DNA of 64,000 nt from an uncultured Eudoraea sp. Lineage in GTDB: Bacteria > Bacteroidota > Bacteroidia > Flavobacteriales > Flavobacteriaceae. The position numbers and the translations under genes are program-made. The notes under the pieces are model-generated. The model was given only the letters and a program-made list of their open reading frames with translations. It had not been told where the DNA came from and did not search any database. The stretch covers positions 1 through 64,000 of the forward strand of contig NZ_CAMYKG010000014.1 in NCBI RefSeq assembly GCF_947258925.1. Direction: 5' to 3'. Shown in pieces: positions 25,163 to 34,273 of this stretch. The first letter of the stretch is position 1. The number at the start of each line of letters is the position of its first letter.

Positions 25163-26113
25163 ATGACTAGTATTCCCAGCGTTGATCTCAAAGATTATAT
25201 AAGTGGTGAGCCAGAGCGAAAAGAAAAATTCATTAGAGAAATAGGTAATGCCTTTGAAAATATTGGCTTTGTAGCTCTAAGTGGTCATTTCTTATCCGAT
25301 GATTTGGTAAAGGAACTTTATAGAGAAGTTAAAAAGTTTTTCAACTTGCCCCAGGAAATTAAGGACACTTATGAAATAGAAGGTATTGGCGGTCAGAGAG
25401 GGTATACTTCATTTGGTAAAGAACACGCCAAAGGTAGAAAAGAGGGAGATCTGAAAGAATTCTGGCACTTTGGGCAATATGTTGAAGATGATCCTGTCCT
25501 GGAACGCGAATATCCGGACAATGTAAATGTGAAAGAACTTCCTGAATTCAACTCTGTTGGCGAAGAGACTTATAAGATGTTGGAAAAGACAGCGAAATAT
25601 GTCTTGCGAGCCCTGGCGCTTCATCTGGATCTGGATGAAAATTATTTTGACGCTTTTATTAAAAATGGCAATTCTATCCTGAGGCCCATTCATTATCCCC
25701 CTATTGTCAATGAACCCAAAAATGCGGTTAGGGCGGCCGCTCATGGAGACATTAACCTTATCACCCTCTTAATGGGTGCTCATGGCAAAGGTCTGCAAGT
25801 GAAAAATCACAAAGGTGAATGGATTGATGCCATAGCCACTCCAGATCAGTTAATGATCAATGTAGGTGATATGCTTTCACGATTGTCTAATGAACAACTT
25901 AAATCTACGGTACATAGAGTTGTTAATCCGCCCAGGGAACTATGGGGTACTTCGAGATATTCAATTCCGTTTTTTATGCATCCGGTTAGTAGCATGCCGC
26001 TTAATTGCCTTGAGAATTGTATCGATAAGGAACACCCTAAGCAATTTGAAGATATCACAGCAGGTGAATTTTTAAACGAAAGACTCATTGAGTTAGGGTT
26101 AATTAAAAAGTAA
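25163..26113 (+). CDS. Isopenicillin-N-synthase-like 2OG-Fe(II) oxygenase
   Basis: The 316-residue protein has the DIOX_N start (SVDLKDYI, GFVALSGH) and a C-terminal Fe(II)/2-oxoglutarate core. The metal ligands are His194 and Asp196 (AHGDINLIT) and His251 (STVHRVV), with the 2OG-binding RYS (Arg265, Ser267). All catalytic residues are present. The substrate is unknown; bacterial relatives act on amino acids, peptides or small metabolites. It is followed by SUI1 without clear operon linkage. Confidence 0.88.
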   Translation: MTSIPSVDLKDYISGEPERKEKFIREIGNAFENIGFVALSGHFLSDDLVKELYREVKKFFNLPQEIKDTYEIEGIGGQRGYTSFGKEHAKGRKEGDLKEFWHFGQYVEDDPVLEREYPDNVNVKELPEFNSVGEETYKMLEKTAKYVLRALALHLDLDENYFDAFIKNGNSILRPIHYPPIVNEPKNAVRAAAHGDINLITLLMGAHGKGLQVKNHKGEWIDAIATPDQLMINVGDMLSRLSNEQLKSTVHRVVNPPRELWGTSRYSIPFFMHPVSSMPLNCLENCIDKEHPKQFEDITAGEFLNERLIELGLIKK

Positions 26114-26220
26114 TTTTATACTTTAAATAAATTGTTATATCTATTTATAATTCAATAATTTATATTAATTATATAAACATAATTAGTAGTCACTTATTTA
26201 AAAATGATATTATCTAGGCA

Positions 26221-26550
26221 ATGGATTTAAAAGATCAGCTAAAAAACCTTTTCCCGGAACATATTTCTTCTGAAGAGGAACATACACCGGAGACTAAATT
26301 TGAAGTACTGCTTCAAAAAGAGCCCATAATTTGCAAATATGAAAAACGTAAAGGCAAGCCTATTACAATTTTGGAAGGCTACAACGGAGATGAAAAGGAT
26401 TTTAAAAAATTAGCGAAGCACTTAAAGAAAAAATTGAGTGTCGGAGGTACTTTTAAAAATGGTTCTATAATCATACAGGGCGATTACAGAGATAAAATTA
26501 TGGCCCTTTTACAGGAGATGGGATTTAAGACTAAGCGAGTTGGCGGCTGA
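26221..26550 (+). CDS. SUI1/YciH-family translation factor
   Basis: The 109-residue basic protein has an eIF1-like core: CKYEKRKGKPITILEGY, then DEKDFKKLAKHLKKKLSVGGTFKNG, then IIIQGDYRDKIMALLQEMGF. This matches the bacterial SUI1 homologues (YciH), which influence initiation fidelity. It is a complete, single-domain protein of typical length. No promoter match was found in the AT-rich spacer upstream. Confidence 0.9.
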   Translation: MDLKDQLKNLFPEHISSEEEHTPETKFEVLLQKEPIICKYEKRKGKPITILEGYNGDEKDFKKLAKHLKKKLSVGGTFKNGSIIIQGDYRDKIMALLQEMGFKTKRVGG

Positions 26551-26689
26551 CAAATTGATAATTGTATTCGAAAAACCGCTGGAATATAATTTTTAGATTA
26601 GAATTCCTTAAGTTTTTCTGTTAATTTGTTTTTGTTTTTTTCGATTAAGTGTTATTTTTAGACGTTATAACTTAAACAACCTATTCAAA

Positions 26690-27622
26690 ATGAGTTCCCA
26701 ATTGCACATTACCAACGGGGATAGTTTCACCCAAAAGTTAAAAACACTAAAGCTTAAGGGCGACATAATCACCTGGCGCGAAATGCTTTGCGAGGGAAAA
26801 ACGGAGACTAATGTAGGCAGTGAATCGTTTTGGAAAACCCGTTTTGATTTTCTTCACAAAAATTATAAAGTAAGCAAGTCCTGGTTTGTTGAGAAGACCT
26901 TAAAGGAATATCGTTCCCTCTGTAACCATAAACAACAGGATCAAATCGTGCTTTGGTTTGAGTATGACCTCTTTTGTCAGATCAATATGCTGGCCGTATT
27001 GAGTTGGCTAAAAAAGCACAGGCGATATGCCGAAATTTATTTGGTATGCACAGGCGATGAAGATCAAACAAGTCATTTATACGGCCTTAGTGAATTAACT
27101 GATGACCAACTTTTAAATTCCTACAAGAATAAAATTAAGCTTTCCCAGAACGATATCGAATATGCAGACTATGTCTGGCAACTGTATTGCAGTGATAATC
27201 CCATAAGGTTAGAAAATTTAATAGATTTTGAGAATTATCAGTTTGCTTATCTCTCTGATGCTATCAAAACCCACTTAAAGAGATTTCCTACCATCAAAAA
27301 TGGTCTTAACGAACCGGAGAACCGTATTTTGGAAATATCCCTGCAGCAGAAACCAAAATCCAAAAAAGCTTTATTAAGTAAACTGATTCAAAATCAAGGT
27401 TACTATGGGTTTGGTGATACGCAATACGAACGCGTAATAGCGAACTTAAAACCACTTTTTTCTTCTTTCAATCCTGTACGGTTAACCGCTAAAGGAAAAG
27501 CAATTTTGGATGGACAAACCAATTATTATTCTCAAATAAGGGATAATGAAGACTACCTTGGAGGTGCATTAAAATATAATTTTTTATACAATACTGAGTC
27601 CGACAGAATTTTAAAACTGTAG
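26690..27622 (+). CDS. DUF1835-domain protein
   Basis: The 310-residue soluble protein begins QLHITNGDSF and has ITWREMLCEG and IVLWFEYDLFCQINMLAVL, the blocks I associate with DUF1835. A helical C-terminal part (about 180-300) resembles the DUF3658-like region that often follows. The fold is poorly characterised, and earlier annotations range from signalling to nucleotide binding. It is followed after one base by a nucleoside phosphorylase, so the pair is co-translated, suggesting a role near nucleoside metabolism; that is inference. Confidence 0.75.
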   Translation: MSSQLHITNGDSFTQKLKTLKLKGDIITWREMLCEGKTETNVGSESFWKTRFDFLHKNYKVSKSWFVEKTLKEYRSLCNHKQQDQIVLWFEYDLFCQINMLAVLSWLKKHRRYAEIYLVCTGDEDQTSHLYGLSELTDDQLLNSYKNKIKLSQNDIEYADYVWQLYCSDNPIRLENLIDFENYQFAYLSDAIKTHLKRFPTIKNGLNEPENRILEISLQQKPKSKKALLSKLIQNQGYYGFGDTQYERVIANLKPLFSSFNPVRLTAKGKAILDGQTNYYSQIRDNEDYLGGALKYNFLYNTESDRILKL

Positions 27623-27623
27623 T

Positions 27624-28496
27624 ATGCAACTGAGTGCATCCGAACTCATTCTCAATGCCGATAAAAGCATTTACCACTTAAATCTACACCCTGAAGACCT
27701 CGCCGAAACAGTTATTGTTGTCGGCGATCAAAACAGAGTTCCTTTAGTTTCCAAATATTTTGATACCATTGAAATCGAAAAAGGTAAACGAGAATTTATC
27801 ACCCATACCGGGACACTTAATGGGATACGAATTTCTGTAGTATCTACCGGCATCGGAACAGATAATATTGATATTGTAATGAATGAGCTGGATGCCCTGG
27901 TTAATATTGACTTTAAAACAAGGAAAATAAAGGAAAACAAAACACGCCTGGACATCATTAGAGTAGGAACCTCCGGCGGCATTCAACCTGATATTAGTAC
28001 AGATTCATTTTTATTAAGTGAATATGCCATTGGTTTTGACAATGTTCTTCATTTCTACCAAAGTGAACATATTCAGCATCCGGAAATGCAACTTGCTTTT
28101 ATAGATCAGACAGGGTGGTCTGTCTTTAAATCTATCCCATATGTTGTAGATTCAGATTTGCAGCTAACGGAGAAACTTCGGTCAGACAGGGTTATAATGG
28201 GATTTACTGGAACTAACACGGGATTCTATGGCCCGCAGGGGCGCCGACTACGCTTGTTACTAGAGGATGATGAACTCAACCGGAAATTAAGCGCATTTGA
28301 GTACAACGGCAAGAAAATCACCAATTTGGAAATGGAAACTTCTGCTATTTTTGGCCTGGCTAAACTTATGGGCCATAGAGCTGCTTCAATGAATTGTATT
28401 TTGGCAAACAGAAGTACAGGGGAATTTTCAACAAACCCGGTCAAAACCATTGATGCCCTTATTAAATACACACTTGAAAAACTTACTGCCCATTGA
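27624..28496 (+). CDS. Nucleoside phosphorylase (PNP/UDP family)
   Basis: The 290-residue protein belongs to the PNP/UDP phosphorylase family: VIVVGDQNRV, the phosphate-binding RVGTSGGIQPDI, and NLEMETSAIFGLAKLMGH, which supplies the ribose-contacting Glu-Met-Glu. It resembles uridine phosphorylases; exact base specificity is not determined. It is one base after the DUF1835 gene and its stop overlaps the TTG start of the next gene (TTGA), so three genes form an operon. Confidence 0.88.
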   Translation: MQLSASELILNADKSIYHLNLHPEDLAETVIVVGDQNRVPLVSKYFDTIEIEKGKREFITHTGTLNGIRISVVSTGIGTDNIDIVMNELDALVNIDFKTRKIKENKTRLDIIRVGTSGGIQPDISTDSFLLSEYAIGFDNVLHFYQSEHIQHPEMQLAFIDQTGWSVFKSIPYVVDSDLQLTEKLRSDRVIMGFTGTNTGFYGPQGRRLRLLLEDDELNRKLSAFEYNGKKITNLEMETSAIFGLAKLMGHRAASMNCILANRSTGEFSTNPVKTIDALIKYTLEKLTAH

Positions 28497-29344
28497 AAGC
28501 CGTAAAAATCGTAGGGGTCCCCGAACATTTTAATTTTCCATGGCTAATGGCCATCAATGAAGGGGCTTTTAAATCAAGAGGGATTGAGTTGATTTGGGAA
28601 GATGTCCCGGAAGGTACCGGGAGAATGAGTTCTATGCTGAAAAATGGAGAAGCAGATTTAGCCATAATCCTAACAGAAGGAATTGTTAAAAGCATCATCG
28701 AAGGCAATCCTTCAAAAATTGTTCAGGAATTTATAGCATCTCCACTTCAGTGGGGAATACATGTTGCCGCCAAAAGCGATTACCAAATTCTGGATGATCT
28801 TAAAAATAAGACGGTCGCAATCTCAAGATTTGGCAGTGGCAGCCACCTTATGTCCTTTGTAAATGCGCAAAATCTTGGTTGGGACACTACTTCGCTGGAC
28901 TTCCATGTGGTGAATACCCTTAATGGGGCAATTGAAGCTCTGACGGAAGGGTCGGCAGACTATTTTATGTGGGAACACTTCACAACAAAACCTATAGTTG
29001 ACAAAGGGATCTTTAGAAGACTGGCAGATTGCCCTACTCCATGGCCATGCTTTGTTATTGCAGCCACAGATTCATTTATAAAGGAGAATAAAGGATGTCT
29101 TCGGCATATTTTAGAGACTATTAATCGCTACACTTCTGAATTTAAACGTATCCCCAGCATTGACAGAACCCTGGCAAATAATTACGGGCAACAACTGGAA
29201 GATATACGCGAATGGCTGAGCATGACACAGTGGAGTCAGACGCAGATTGATGTGCAAACAATTGAAATTGTCCAGGATCAGCTGTTAAAGTTAGATTTGA
29301 CAGACCATAAACTGGAAGTAAATAACCTAATTACCAATTTATAG
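28493..29344 (+). CDS. Cytosolic periplasmic-binding-protein-like (NMT1/THI5-type) protein
   Basis: The 283-residue protein has the type II binding-protein fold of NMT1/THI5 relatives (GVPEHFNFPWLMAINEGAF, GEADLAIILTEG, ISRFGSGSH). There is no signal peptide or lipobox, and no ABC permease or ATPase is nearby, so it is probably not a transport receptor. It recalls the Ca3427-like soluble proteins with this fold. The start is TTG within a 4-base stop/start overlap with the phosphorylase gene. Its 3' end overlaps the convergent ung gene by 14 bases. Ligand unknown. Confidence 0.75.
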   Translation: MKAVKIVGVPEHFNFPWLMAINEGAFKSRGIELIWEDVPEGTGRMSSMLKNGEADLAIILTEGIVKSIIEGNPSKIVQEFIASPLQWGIHVAAKSDYQILDDLKNKTVAISRFGSGSHLMSFVNAQNLGWDTTSLDFHVVNTLNGAIEALTEGSADYFMWEHFTTKPIVDKGIFRRLADCPTPWPCFVIAATDSFIKENKGCLRHILETINRYTSEFKRIPSIDRTLANNYGQQLEDIREWLSMTQWSQTQIDVQTIEIVQDQLLKLDLTDHKLEVNNLITNL

Positions 29345-29996
29345 GTTCTTTCCCCATTTTTAGCAGTAATTCGTTTGTTTTGCTGAAATGCTTATTCCCA
29401 AACCAATATCCCCTATTAGCACTTAGAGGAGAAGGATGACCGGAGGTGAGAATATGGTGTTTGGTATGATCAATTAGCGAGGCCTTCTTTTTGGCAAAAC
29501 CACCCCATAAAAGAAATACTAGCCCTTTTTTAGTAATAGAAAGCCTTTTAATGACTGCATCGGTAAATACTTCCCAGCCTTTATTTTGATGACTGCCCGC
29601 ACTTTGCGCCCTTACGGTAAGTGTGGCATTTAATAACAAAACACCTTGATCTGCCCAATGTTCAAGATTACCACTTTCGGGATAGGGTTTACCAATATCT
29701 CTTTCAATTTCCTTGAAAATATTTATTAATGATGGTGGATGCGCGACACCTGTTTTTACTGAAAAACATAGACCATTAGCCTGGTTTGCTCCGTGATAAG
29801 GATCCTGCCCGATAATAACCACTTTTGTTTTGTCAAAATTTGAGTGGTCAAATGCGGCAAAAATCTTGTTCCCGGGAGGGTAACAAACCCCCGAAGCATA
29901 TTCATGCCTTACAAACTGAACCAAAGAAGTAAAATAAGGCTGCTCAAACTCAGTTTGTAACTGGTTTCGCCAGCTTGAATGTATAGATACGTTCAT
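29331..29996 (-). CDS. ung: Uracil-DNA glycosylase
   Basis: The 221-residue protein is a family 1 UDG. It has the water-activating loop VVIIGQDPYHGANQANGLCFSV (catalytic Asp in GQDPYHG), the uracil-contact LLLNATLTVR and the DNA-intercalation loop SGHPSPLSANRG with the catalytic His. It removes uracil from DNA in base-excision repair. Length is normal. The gene is convergent with, and overlaps, the binding-protein gene at their 3' ends by 14 bases. Confidence 0.97.
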   Translation of the reverse strand: MNVSIHSSWRNQLQTEFEQPYFTSLVQFVRHEYASGVCYPPGNKIFAAFDHSNFDKTKVVIIGQDPYHGANQANGLCFSVKTGVAHPPSLINIFKEIERDIGKPYPESGNLEHWADQGVLLLNATLTVRAQSAGSHQNKGWEVFTDAVIKRLSITKKGLVFLLWGGFAKKKASLIDHTKHHILTSGHPSPLSANRGYWFGNKHFSKTNELLLKMGKEPINW

Positions 29997-30084
29997 TAAC
30001 TTAAGGCCTGATATTATTGATAAATTTAAATCAATATTAGCTATTCTACCAAATGGGATGTCAGATTATTATTATAAACGAAGT

Positions 30085-31146
30085 CTATTTGGAACTTATG
30101 TTCACTTTCTGCTCCTGGAGTATTTCATTTTGGCTCATCCGAAACTCCAGGGCTTTAATATAAGCCGAATTCTTTTTCGAAGAATGTTTTGAATAGGCCT
30201 TATTGGCCCAATCAACAGCTGCCACAAGCCTATTATTACGTTCGTTTAATATAGCGAGATTATAACAAGCCTTGCTACTTATTTTGGGATCGGGATTTTC
30301 CGATTCAGATCTCCATAGATTAGCTGCGGACTCCCAATCTCCGGATAAGGTAAAGCTTTCTGCCTTCTCAAATTCCGGAGTACCTTTAACATAATATGCT
30401 CGTGTAATGCTATATTCGTTTGGCTGCAACCTGGAACCGTAGGAACTGCCGGCTATTTTACTTTGTTCGATTATGCTTTCCACACGTCCTTCTATTGCCT
30501 GGAGGGCTTCGTAGGGATTAAGTCCCTTTGCGGTCGATACAATTTGATTGTTAAAAGAAAATTCATCCAGGACAAGTTTATTTGATGGGTCATAGATTCT
30601 CCACCCATTCTCAATTAAAGTCTCCAGGGTAATCTGCTGCCCGTTAACTTTGTATTTAACACGCAACAAATCATTCTGCTCCATTTTTGTATTTTTTAGG
30701 GAGACCTTGGTGTCTGCATTATAATATGCCAACGAAAAAATTGCATCAACCTCATATTCCCTGCATAATGCTTCAATGGTCTTCCAGTTAAGATAGTTGC
30801 CATCATCTTGCAAATCCTCGACATTTTGCCCAACATCTTCCATAAGGAGAATGGTATCAAAACGTTTGTCACTTGCAAGTTCATAGTAGAGTCCGGCTAT
30901 TGCAGCATCACGGGCTTTTAGGATCATCTGTTCATTTTCCCTGGAAATAAGCCGATTTAATGAGTTTTCCTCTTTACCCCCTTCTATATGTATCTCACCT
31001 CCTATGATTCCTACTCTTTTAATCTTATCTGAAAGAGAGACAGGCGCGGGCTCCATGGCCCGGATATCAACATCCCTGGTAGTAACGCAACTTACGGCTA
31101 TTGCCATAGGGATAAGTAATAAGACCCTGTAGTAAAATTTTATCAT
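30085..31146 (-). CDS. DUF6340-family lipoprotein
   Basis: The 353-residue lipoprotein has a signal with lipobox AVSCVT (Cys20) and the start VDIRAMEPAPVSL seen in this family. It has a middle alpha/beta domain with a DAIFSLAYYNAD strand and a C-terminal TPR-like helical region (about 265-340: AANLWRSE, CYNLAILNERNN, AVDWANKAY). The family is restricted to Bacteroidota and its role is unknown; the TPR part suggests protein binding in the periplasm. Divergent from mutS2. Confidence 0.8.
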   Translation of the reverse strand: MIKFYYRVLLLIPMAIAVSCVTTRDVDIRAMEPAPVSLSDKIKRVGIIGGEIHIEGGKEENSLNRLISRENEQMILKARDAAIAGLYYELASDKRFDTILLMEDVGQNVEDLQDDGNYLNWKTIEALCREYEVDAIFSLAYYNADTKVSLKNTKMEQNDLLRVKYKVNGQQITLETLIENGWRIYDPSNKLVLDEFSFNNQIVSTAKGLNPYEALQAIEGRVESIIEQSKIAGSSYGSRLQPNEYSITRAYYVKGTPEFEKAESFTLSGDWESAANLWRSESENPDPKISSKACYNLAILNERNNRLVAAVDWANKAYSKHSSKKNSAYIKALEFRMSQNEILQEQKVNISSK

Positions 31147-31325
31147 GAAAACTTGTTTTAATAAAATCGTTCTCTATACTTACTAAACAGCCATTTATAT
31201 AGGATTATTGCCCTAAATGGGAAAATCAACAATCCCAGGATCTATAATACCTGAACAGCCGGACACAACAAGAAAGCGATTATAAGCAATAGTTATATAG
31301 AATTTTCAAAATCCGCCCTATTCCA

Positions 31326-31333
31326 TACCTTTG
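31326..31333 (+). promoter_or_regulatory. Candidate -7 box for mutS2
   Basis: TACCTTTG matches TAnnTTTG and ends 19 bases before the mutS2 ATG. No TTG is present at the -33 distance. Confidence 0.5.
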
Positions 31334-31352
31334 CCACCTGCAATTCCAAGTA

Positions 31353-33524
31353 ATGCAAAAAATAGACAAAAAGACTTTACAGGATTTAGAGTTTCCCCTG
31401 GTATTAAAACAGCTTGCCGAAAGGTGCAGTACCGAATTGGGAAAGAATAATACTCGTTCCCTTCAACCAATAGCAGACAAGGATGAATTATTGGTTGTAT
31501 TGGGACAAACTTCTGAATACCTGGCTTCTTATAGTAATGATAATCGCATTCCTAATCACGGATTCGATTCCATAAACAGTGAATTACAGCTTCTTTCCAT
31601 AGAAAATACTACTTTGGAAATTGGGGGGTTCCAACGGATTAGCAGAATATGTGTTACGGTGGATACCCATAAAAAATTCTTTAAAAAGTTCAAAGAGTAT
31701 TATCCCCTATTATTTGCCGGTTCGGAACAATTGGAACCCAATTCGGAGATAGCATCCAATATTGAATTGGTAATTGATCGTTTTGGGGAGATCAGAGACA
31801 ATGCTTCGGAATCGTTAAGAATTATACGCCGTCAAATTAACCAGGTAAAAGGTAAAATCAACCAGAGTTTTGCTGCAGCCTTAAACAACTATCAATCCGC
31901 CGACTTTTTAGATGAAATCCGCGAGTCAGTTGTGGAAAACCGTCGGGTTTTGGCCGTAAAGGCTATGTACAGGCGCAAAGTTAAAGGTACTGTAATGGGA
32001 ACCTCTAAAACTGGAAGCATTATATATATTGAACCTGAAGCCTCTTTAAAGTATTCCAGGGAATTAAACAACCTTGAATTTGACGAAAAAGAAGAGATTC
32101 AAAGGATTCTTAATCAATTAACCAATCTAATAAGGCCATACGATGATCTGTTAAAAACCTATCAAACGTTTTTGACAAAGATGGATATTACGGCTGCGAA
32201 GGCCAGGTATGCTGACGAAATGAATGGGTTATTACCCGAAATAAACAATGAAAGCCGACTTTATTTACGTGATGCTTTTCATCCTTTACTTTATATGACT
32301 AATAAGGGTATAGGACAAAAGACATGGCCGCAGACCATAGAGTTGCATCCAGAGAAGAGAATAATTGTTATTTCGGGCCCAAATGCCGGTGGAAAGAGTA
32401 TTACCCTAAAAACCATTGGTTTATTGCAGATTATGTTGCAAAGTGGTCTGCTGATTCCGGTGCATGAACGGAGTTCTGTTTGTTTGTTTAAAAATATCCT
32501 TACGGATATAGGTGATAATCAATCTATTGAAAATCATCTCAGTACCTATAGTTACAGGCTGAAGAATATGAATCGTTTTCTGAAAAAGTGTAATAAAAAT
32601 ACGCTGTTTCTGATTGATGAGTTTGGAACAGGCAGTGATCCTGAATTAGGCGGGGCGTTGGCTGAAGCTTTTTTGGAAGTTTTCTATGAACGCGGATCAT
32701 ATGGCGTAATTACCACCCATTACGCCAATCTAAAGGCGTTAGCGGATGAATTGCCCCATACTACAAATGCTAATATGCTATTCAACTCAAAAACCCTGGA
32801 ACCTACATTTCAACTGGAGCTTGGACAACCGGGCAGTTCTTTTACTTTTGAAGTTGCCCAAAAAAATGGTATCCCCTATAATTTAATTAATAAGGCAAAG
32901 AAAAAAGTCGAACGCGGTAAATTACGATTTGATGCCACCATTGCTAAAATGCAAAAAGAGCGAAATAAAATGGCCCGTACAGGATCGAGACTTCAGGAGG
33001 AGGAATCAAAAGCCAGGGATGAAGCAAGTAGGCTCGAAAAGCTTAATGCCAAGATAAAATCGAAGCTGGAGAATTATCAGGAATTGTATGACCACGATCA
33101 GCGGATGATTCATTTGGGAAATAAAATAAATACCATTGCCGAAAGATATTTTCGGGATAATAAGAAACGCGTTCTGGTTTCGGAACTCTTGCGAATTGTA
33201 GAAACTGAAAATAGTAAACGCAAGAAAAAGTCTGCTGCACAAGCCAAAATTGAGCGCCAGAAAAAGGTTGCTACTGCTAAGGAAGTTCAAAAAGAGGTTA
33301 AGGTTATTAGGGAGAAAAAGAAAGTGGAAAAGAAAAAAATCACATCAAATAAGAAGCCTAAACCCAGACCTGTTTTAAAAGTTGGAGACCGTGTCCGTTT
33401 ATTTGACGGAAGGGCAGTAGGAAGTATTGACAAGATTGAAAAAAATAAAGCTGTGGTAAACTATGGGATGTTTACCACTAACGTAAGTGTAGATCAATTG
33501 GAATTGGTGGAAGCCAAAAAATAG
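31353..33524 (+). CDS. mutS2: MutS2 ATPase lacking the Smr domain
   Basis: The 723-residue protein has MutS2 core, lever and clamp regions, a Walker A ISGPNAGGKSITLKT at about residue 341 and a Walker B FLIDEFGTGSDPELGGALAEA near 418. A lysine-rich coiled coil (about 520-665) follows, then a KOW-like end (LKVGDRVRLFDGRAVGSI). The C-terminal Smr endonuclease domain of the longer Bacillus-type MutS2 (with its LDLHG motif) is absent, so it is probably not a nuclease itself. MutS2 acts in recombination control and rescue of collided ribosomes in species with Smr. This shorter form may be usual in its group. Confidence 0.9.
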   Translation: MQKIDKKTLQDLEFPLVLKQLAERCSTELGKNNTRSLQPIADKDELLVVLGQTSEYLASYSNDNRIPNHGFDSINSELQLLSIENTTLEIGGFQRISRICVTVDTHKKFFKKFKEYYPLLFAGSEQLEPNSEIASNIELVIDRFGEIRDNASESLRIIRRQINQVKGKINQSFAAALNNYQSADFLDEIRESVVENRRVLAVKAMYRRKVKGTVMGTSKTGSIIYIEPEASLKYSRELNNLEFDEKEEIQRILNQLTNLIRPYDDLLKTYQTFLTKMDITAAKARYADEMNGLLPEINNESRLYLRDAFHPLLYMTNKGIGQKTWPQTIELHPEKRIIVISGPNAGGKSITLKTIGLLQIMLQSGLLIPVHERSSVCLFKNILTDIGDNQSIENHLSTYSYRLKNMNRFLKKCNKNTLFLIDEFGTGSDPELGGALAEAFLEVFYERGSYGVITTHYANLKALADELPHTTNANMLFNSKTLEPTFQLELGQPGSSFTFEVAQKNGIPYNLINKAKKKVERGKLRFDATIAKMQKERNKMARTGSRLQEEESKARDEASRLEKLNAKIKSKLENYQELYDHDQRMIHLGNKINTIAERYFRDNKKRVLVSELLRIVETENSKRKKKSAAQAKIERQKKVATAKEVQKEVKVIREKKKVEKKKITSNKKPKPRPVLKVGDRVRLFDGRAVGSIDKIEKNKAVVNYGMFTTNVSVDQLELVEAKK

Positions 33525-33618
33525 TTCATATACAACTTAGGGTTCAATACTTGGTGCCAACACACGATGAATATCTTAAAGACATATTAAAACCTATCGT
33601 TTTCTGCTTTCCAGTCTC

Positions 33619-33626
33619 TATTTTTG
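33619..33626 (+). promoter_or_regulatory. Candidate -7 box for the DCC protein
   Basis: TATTTTTG, four bases before the ATG at 33631, matches TAnnTTTG. The transcript would be nearly leaderless. No TTG at -33. Confidence 0.3.
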
Positions 33627-33630
33627 CAGC

Positions 33631-34044
33631 ATGATATTTGAAGCTGATAAAAAAATTATCTTATTCGATGGTGTTTGTAACCTGTGTAATAACTCCATTC
33701 AATTTGTAATTAAGCACGATGCTAAGAATATGTATCAATTTGCTGCCCTGCAAAGCGATGCCGCCGCCGCACTACTTTATGAAAGGGGGATTGATTCTTC
33801 CAAAACAGATTCTATTATCCTGATAGATCCCAATAAAGCCTATTATACCAAATCATCGGCAGCTTTGGAGATCGGAAAATCTTTTGGAGGCGGATGGCGA
33901 CTGTTGGGCATTTTTAAGTGGGTTCCTGAGCCAATAAGAGACTGGGTTTATGATGTAGTAGCTAAAAACAGGTATAAGTGGTTTGGAAAACAAAATGAAT
34001 GCATGATCCCAACTCCCGAATTAAAATCAAAATTTCTGGATTAG
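33631..34044 (+). CDS. DCC-family (DUF393) thiol-disulfide oxidoreductase-like protein
   Basis: The 137-residue protein starts with the DCC signature FDGVCNLCNNSIQFVIKHD, with Cys16 and Cys19 as the C-x2-C pair. It continues with FAALQSDAA and ends with WFGKQNECMIPTPELKSKF. The family is thioredoxin-like and predicted to be redox active; substrates are unknown. There is no signal peptide, so it is cytoplasmic. It stands alone. Confidence 0.88.
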   Translation: MIFEADKKIILFDGVCNLCNNSIQFVIKHDAKNMYQFAALQSDAAAALLYERGIDSSKTDSIILIDPNKAYYTKSSAALEIGKSFGGGWRLLGIFKWVPEPIRDWVYDVVAKNRYKWFGKQNECMIPTPELKSKFLD

Positions 34045-34045
34045 T

Positions 34046-34228
34046 CTATTTTTGATTGTTTAATATAAAATCAATAGATTCATTTTTGCATAGCTTTTCA
34101 GAATATGCCAAATTCTTTTGCCTTATGGGTTGTGCAAGGCCCAACTTCTGCAAATAATTGATATCGCCGACGCTATTCAGTGACACTTTTCCCGAAAGCA
34201 GCCCTATACAGCTTATTTTTTGCCTTCC
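34046..34228 (-). pseudogene. Possible decayed reading frame between DCC and symporter genes
   Basis: A minus-strand frame of about 60 codons has protein-like composition: ISCIGLLSGKVSLN, then DINYLQKLGLAQPI, ending in ESIDFILNNQK. It has no ATG (only an internal GTG) and is closed upstream by TAA. It may be the C-terminal remnant of a lost gene. Evidence is composition only. Confidence 0.2.
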
Positions 34229-34273
34229 TTAGACCCTTTAGGAAACAAATGTTCATTGGTGAAATTTTTAAAT

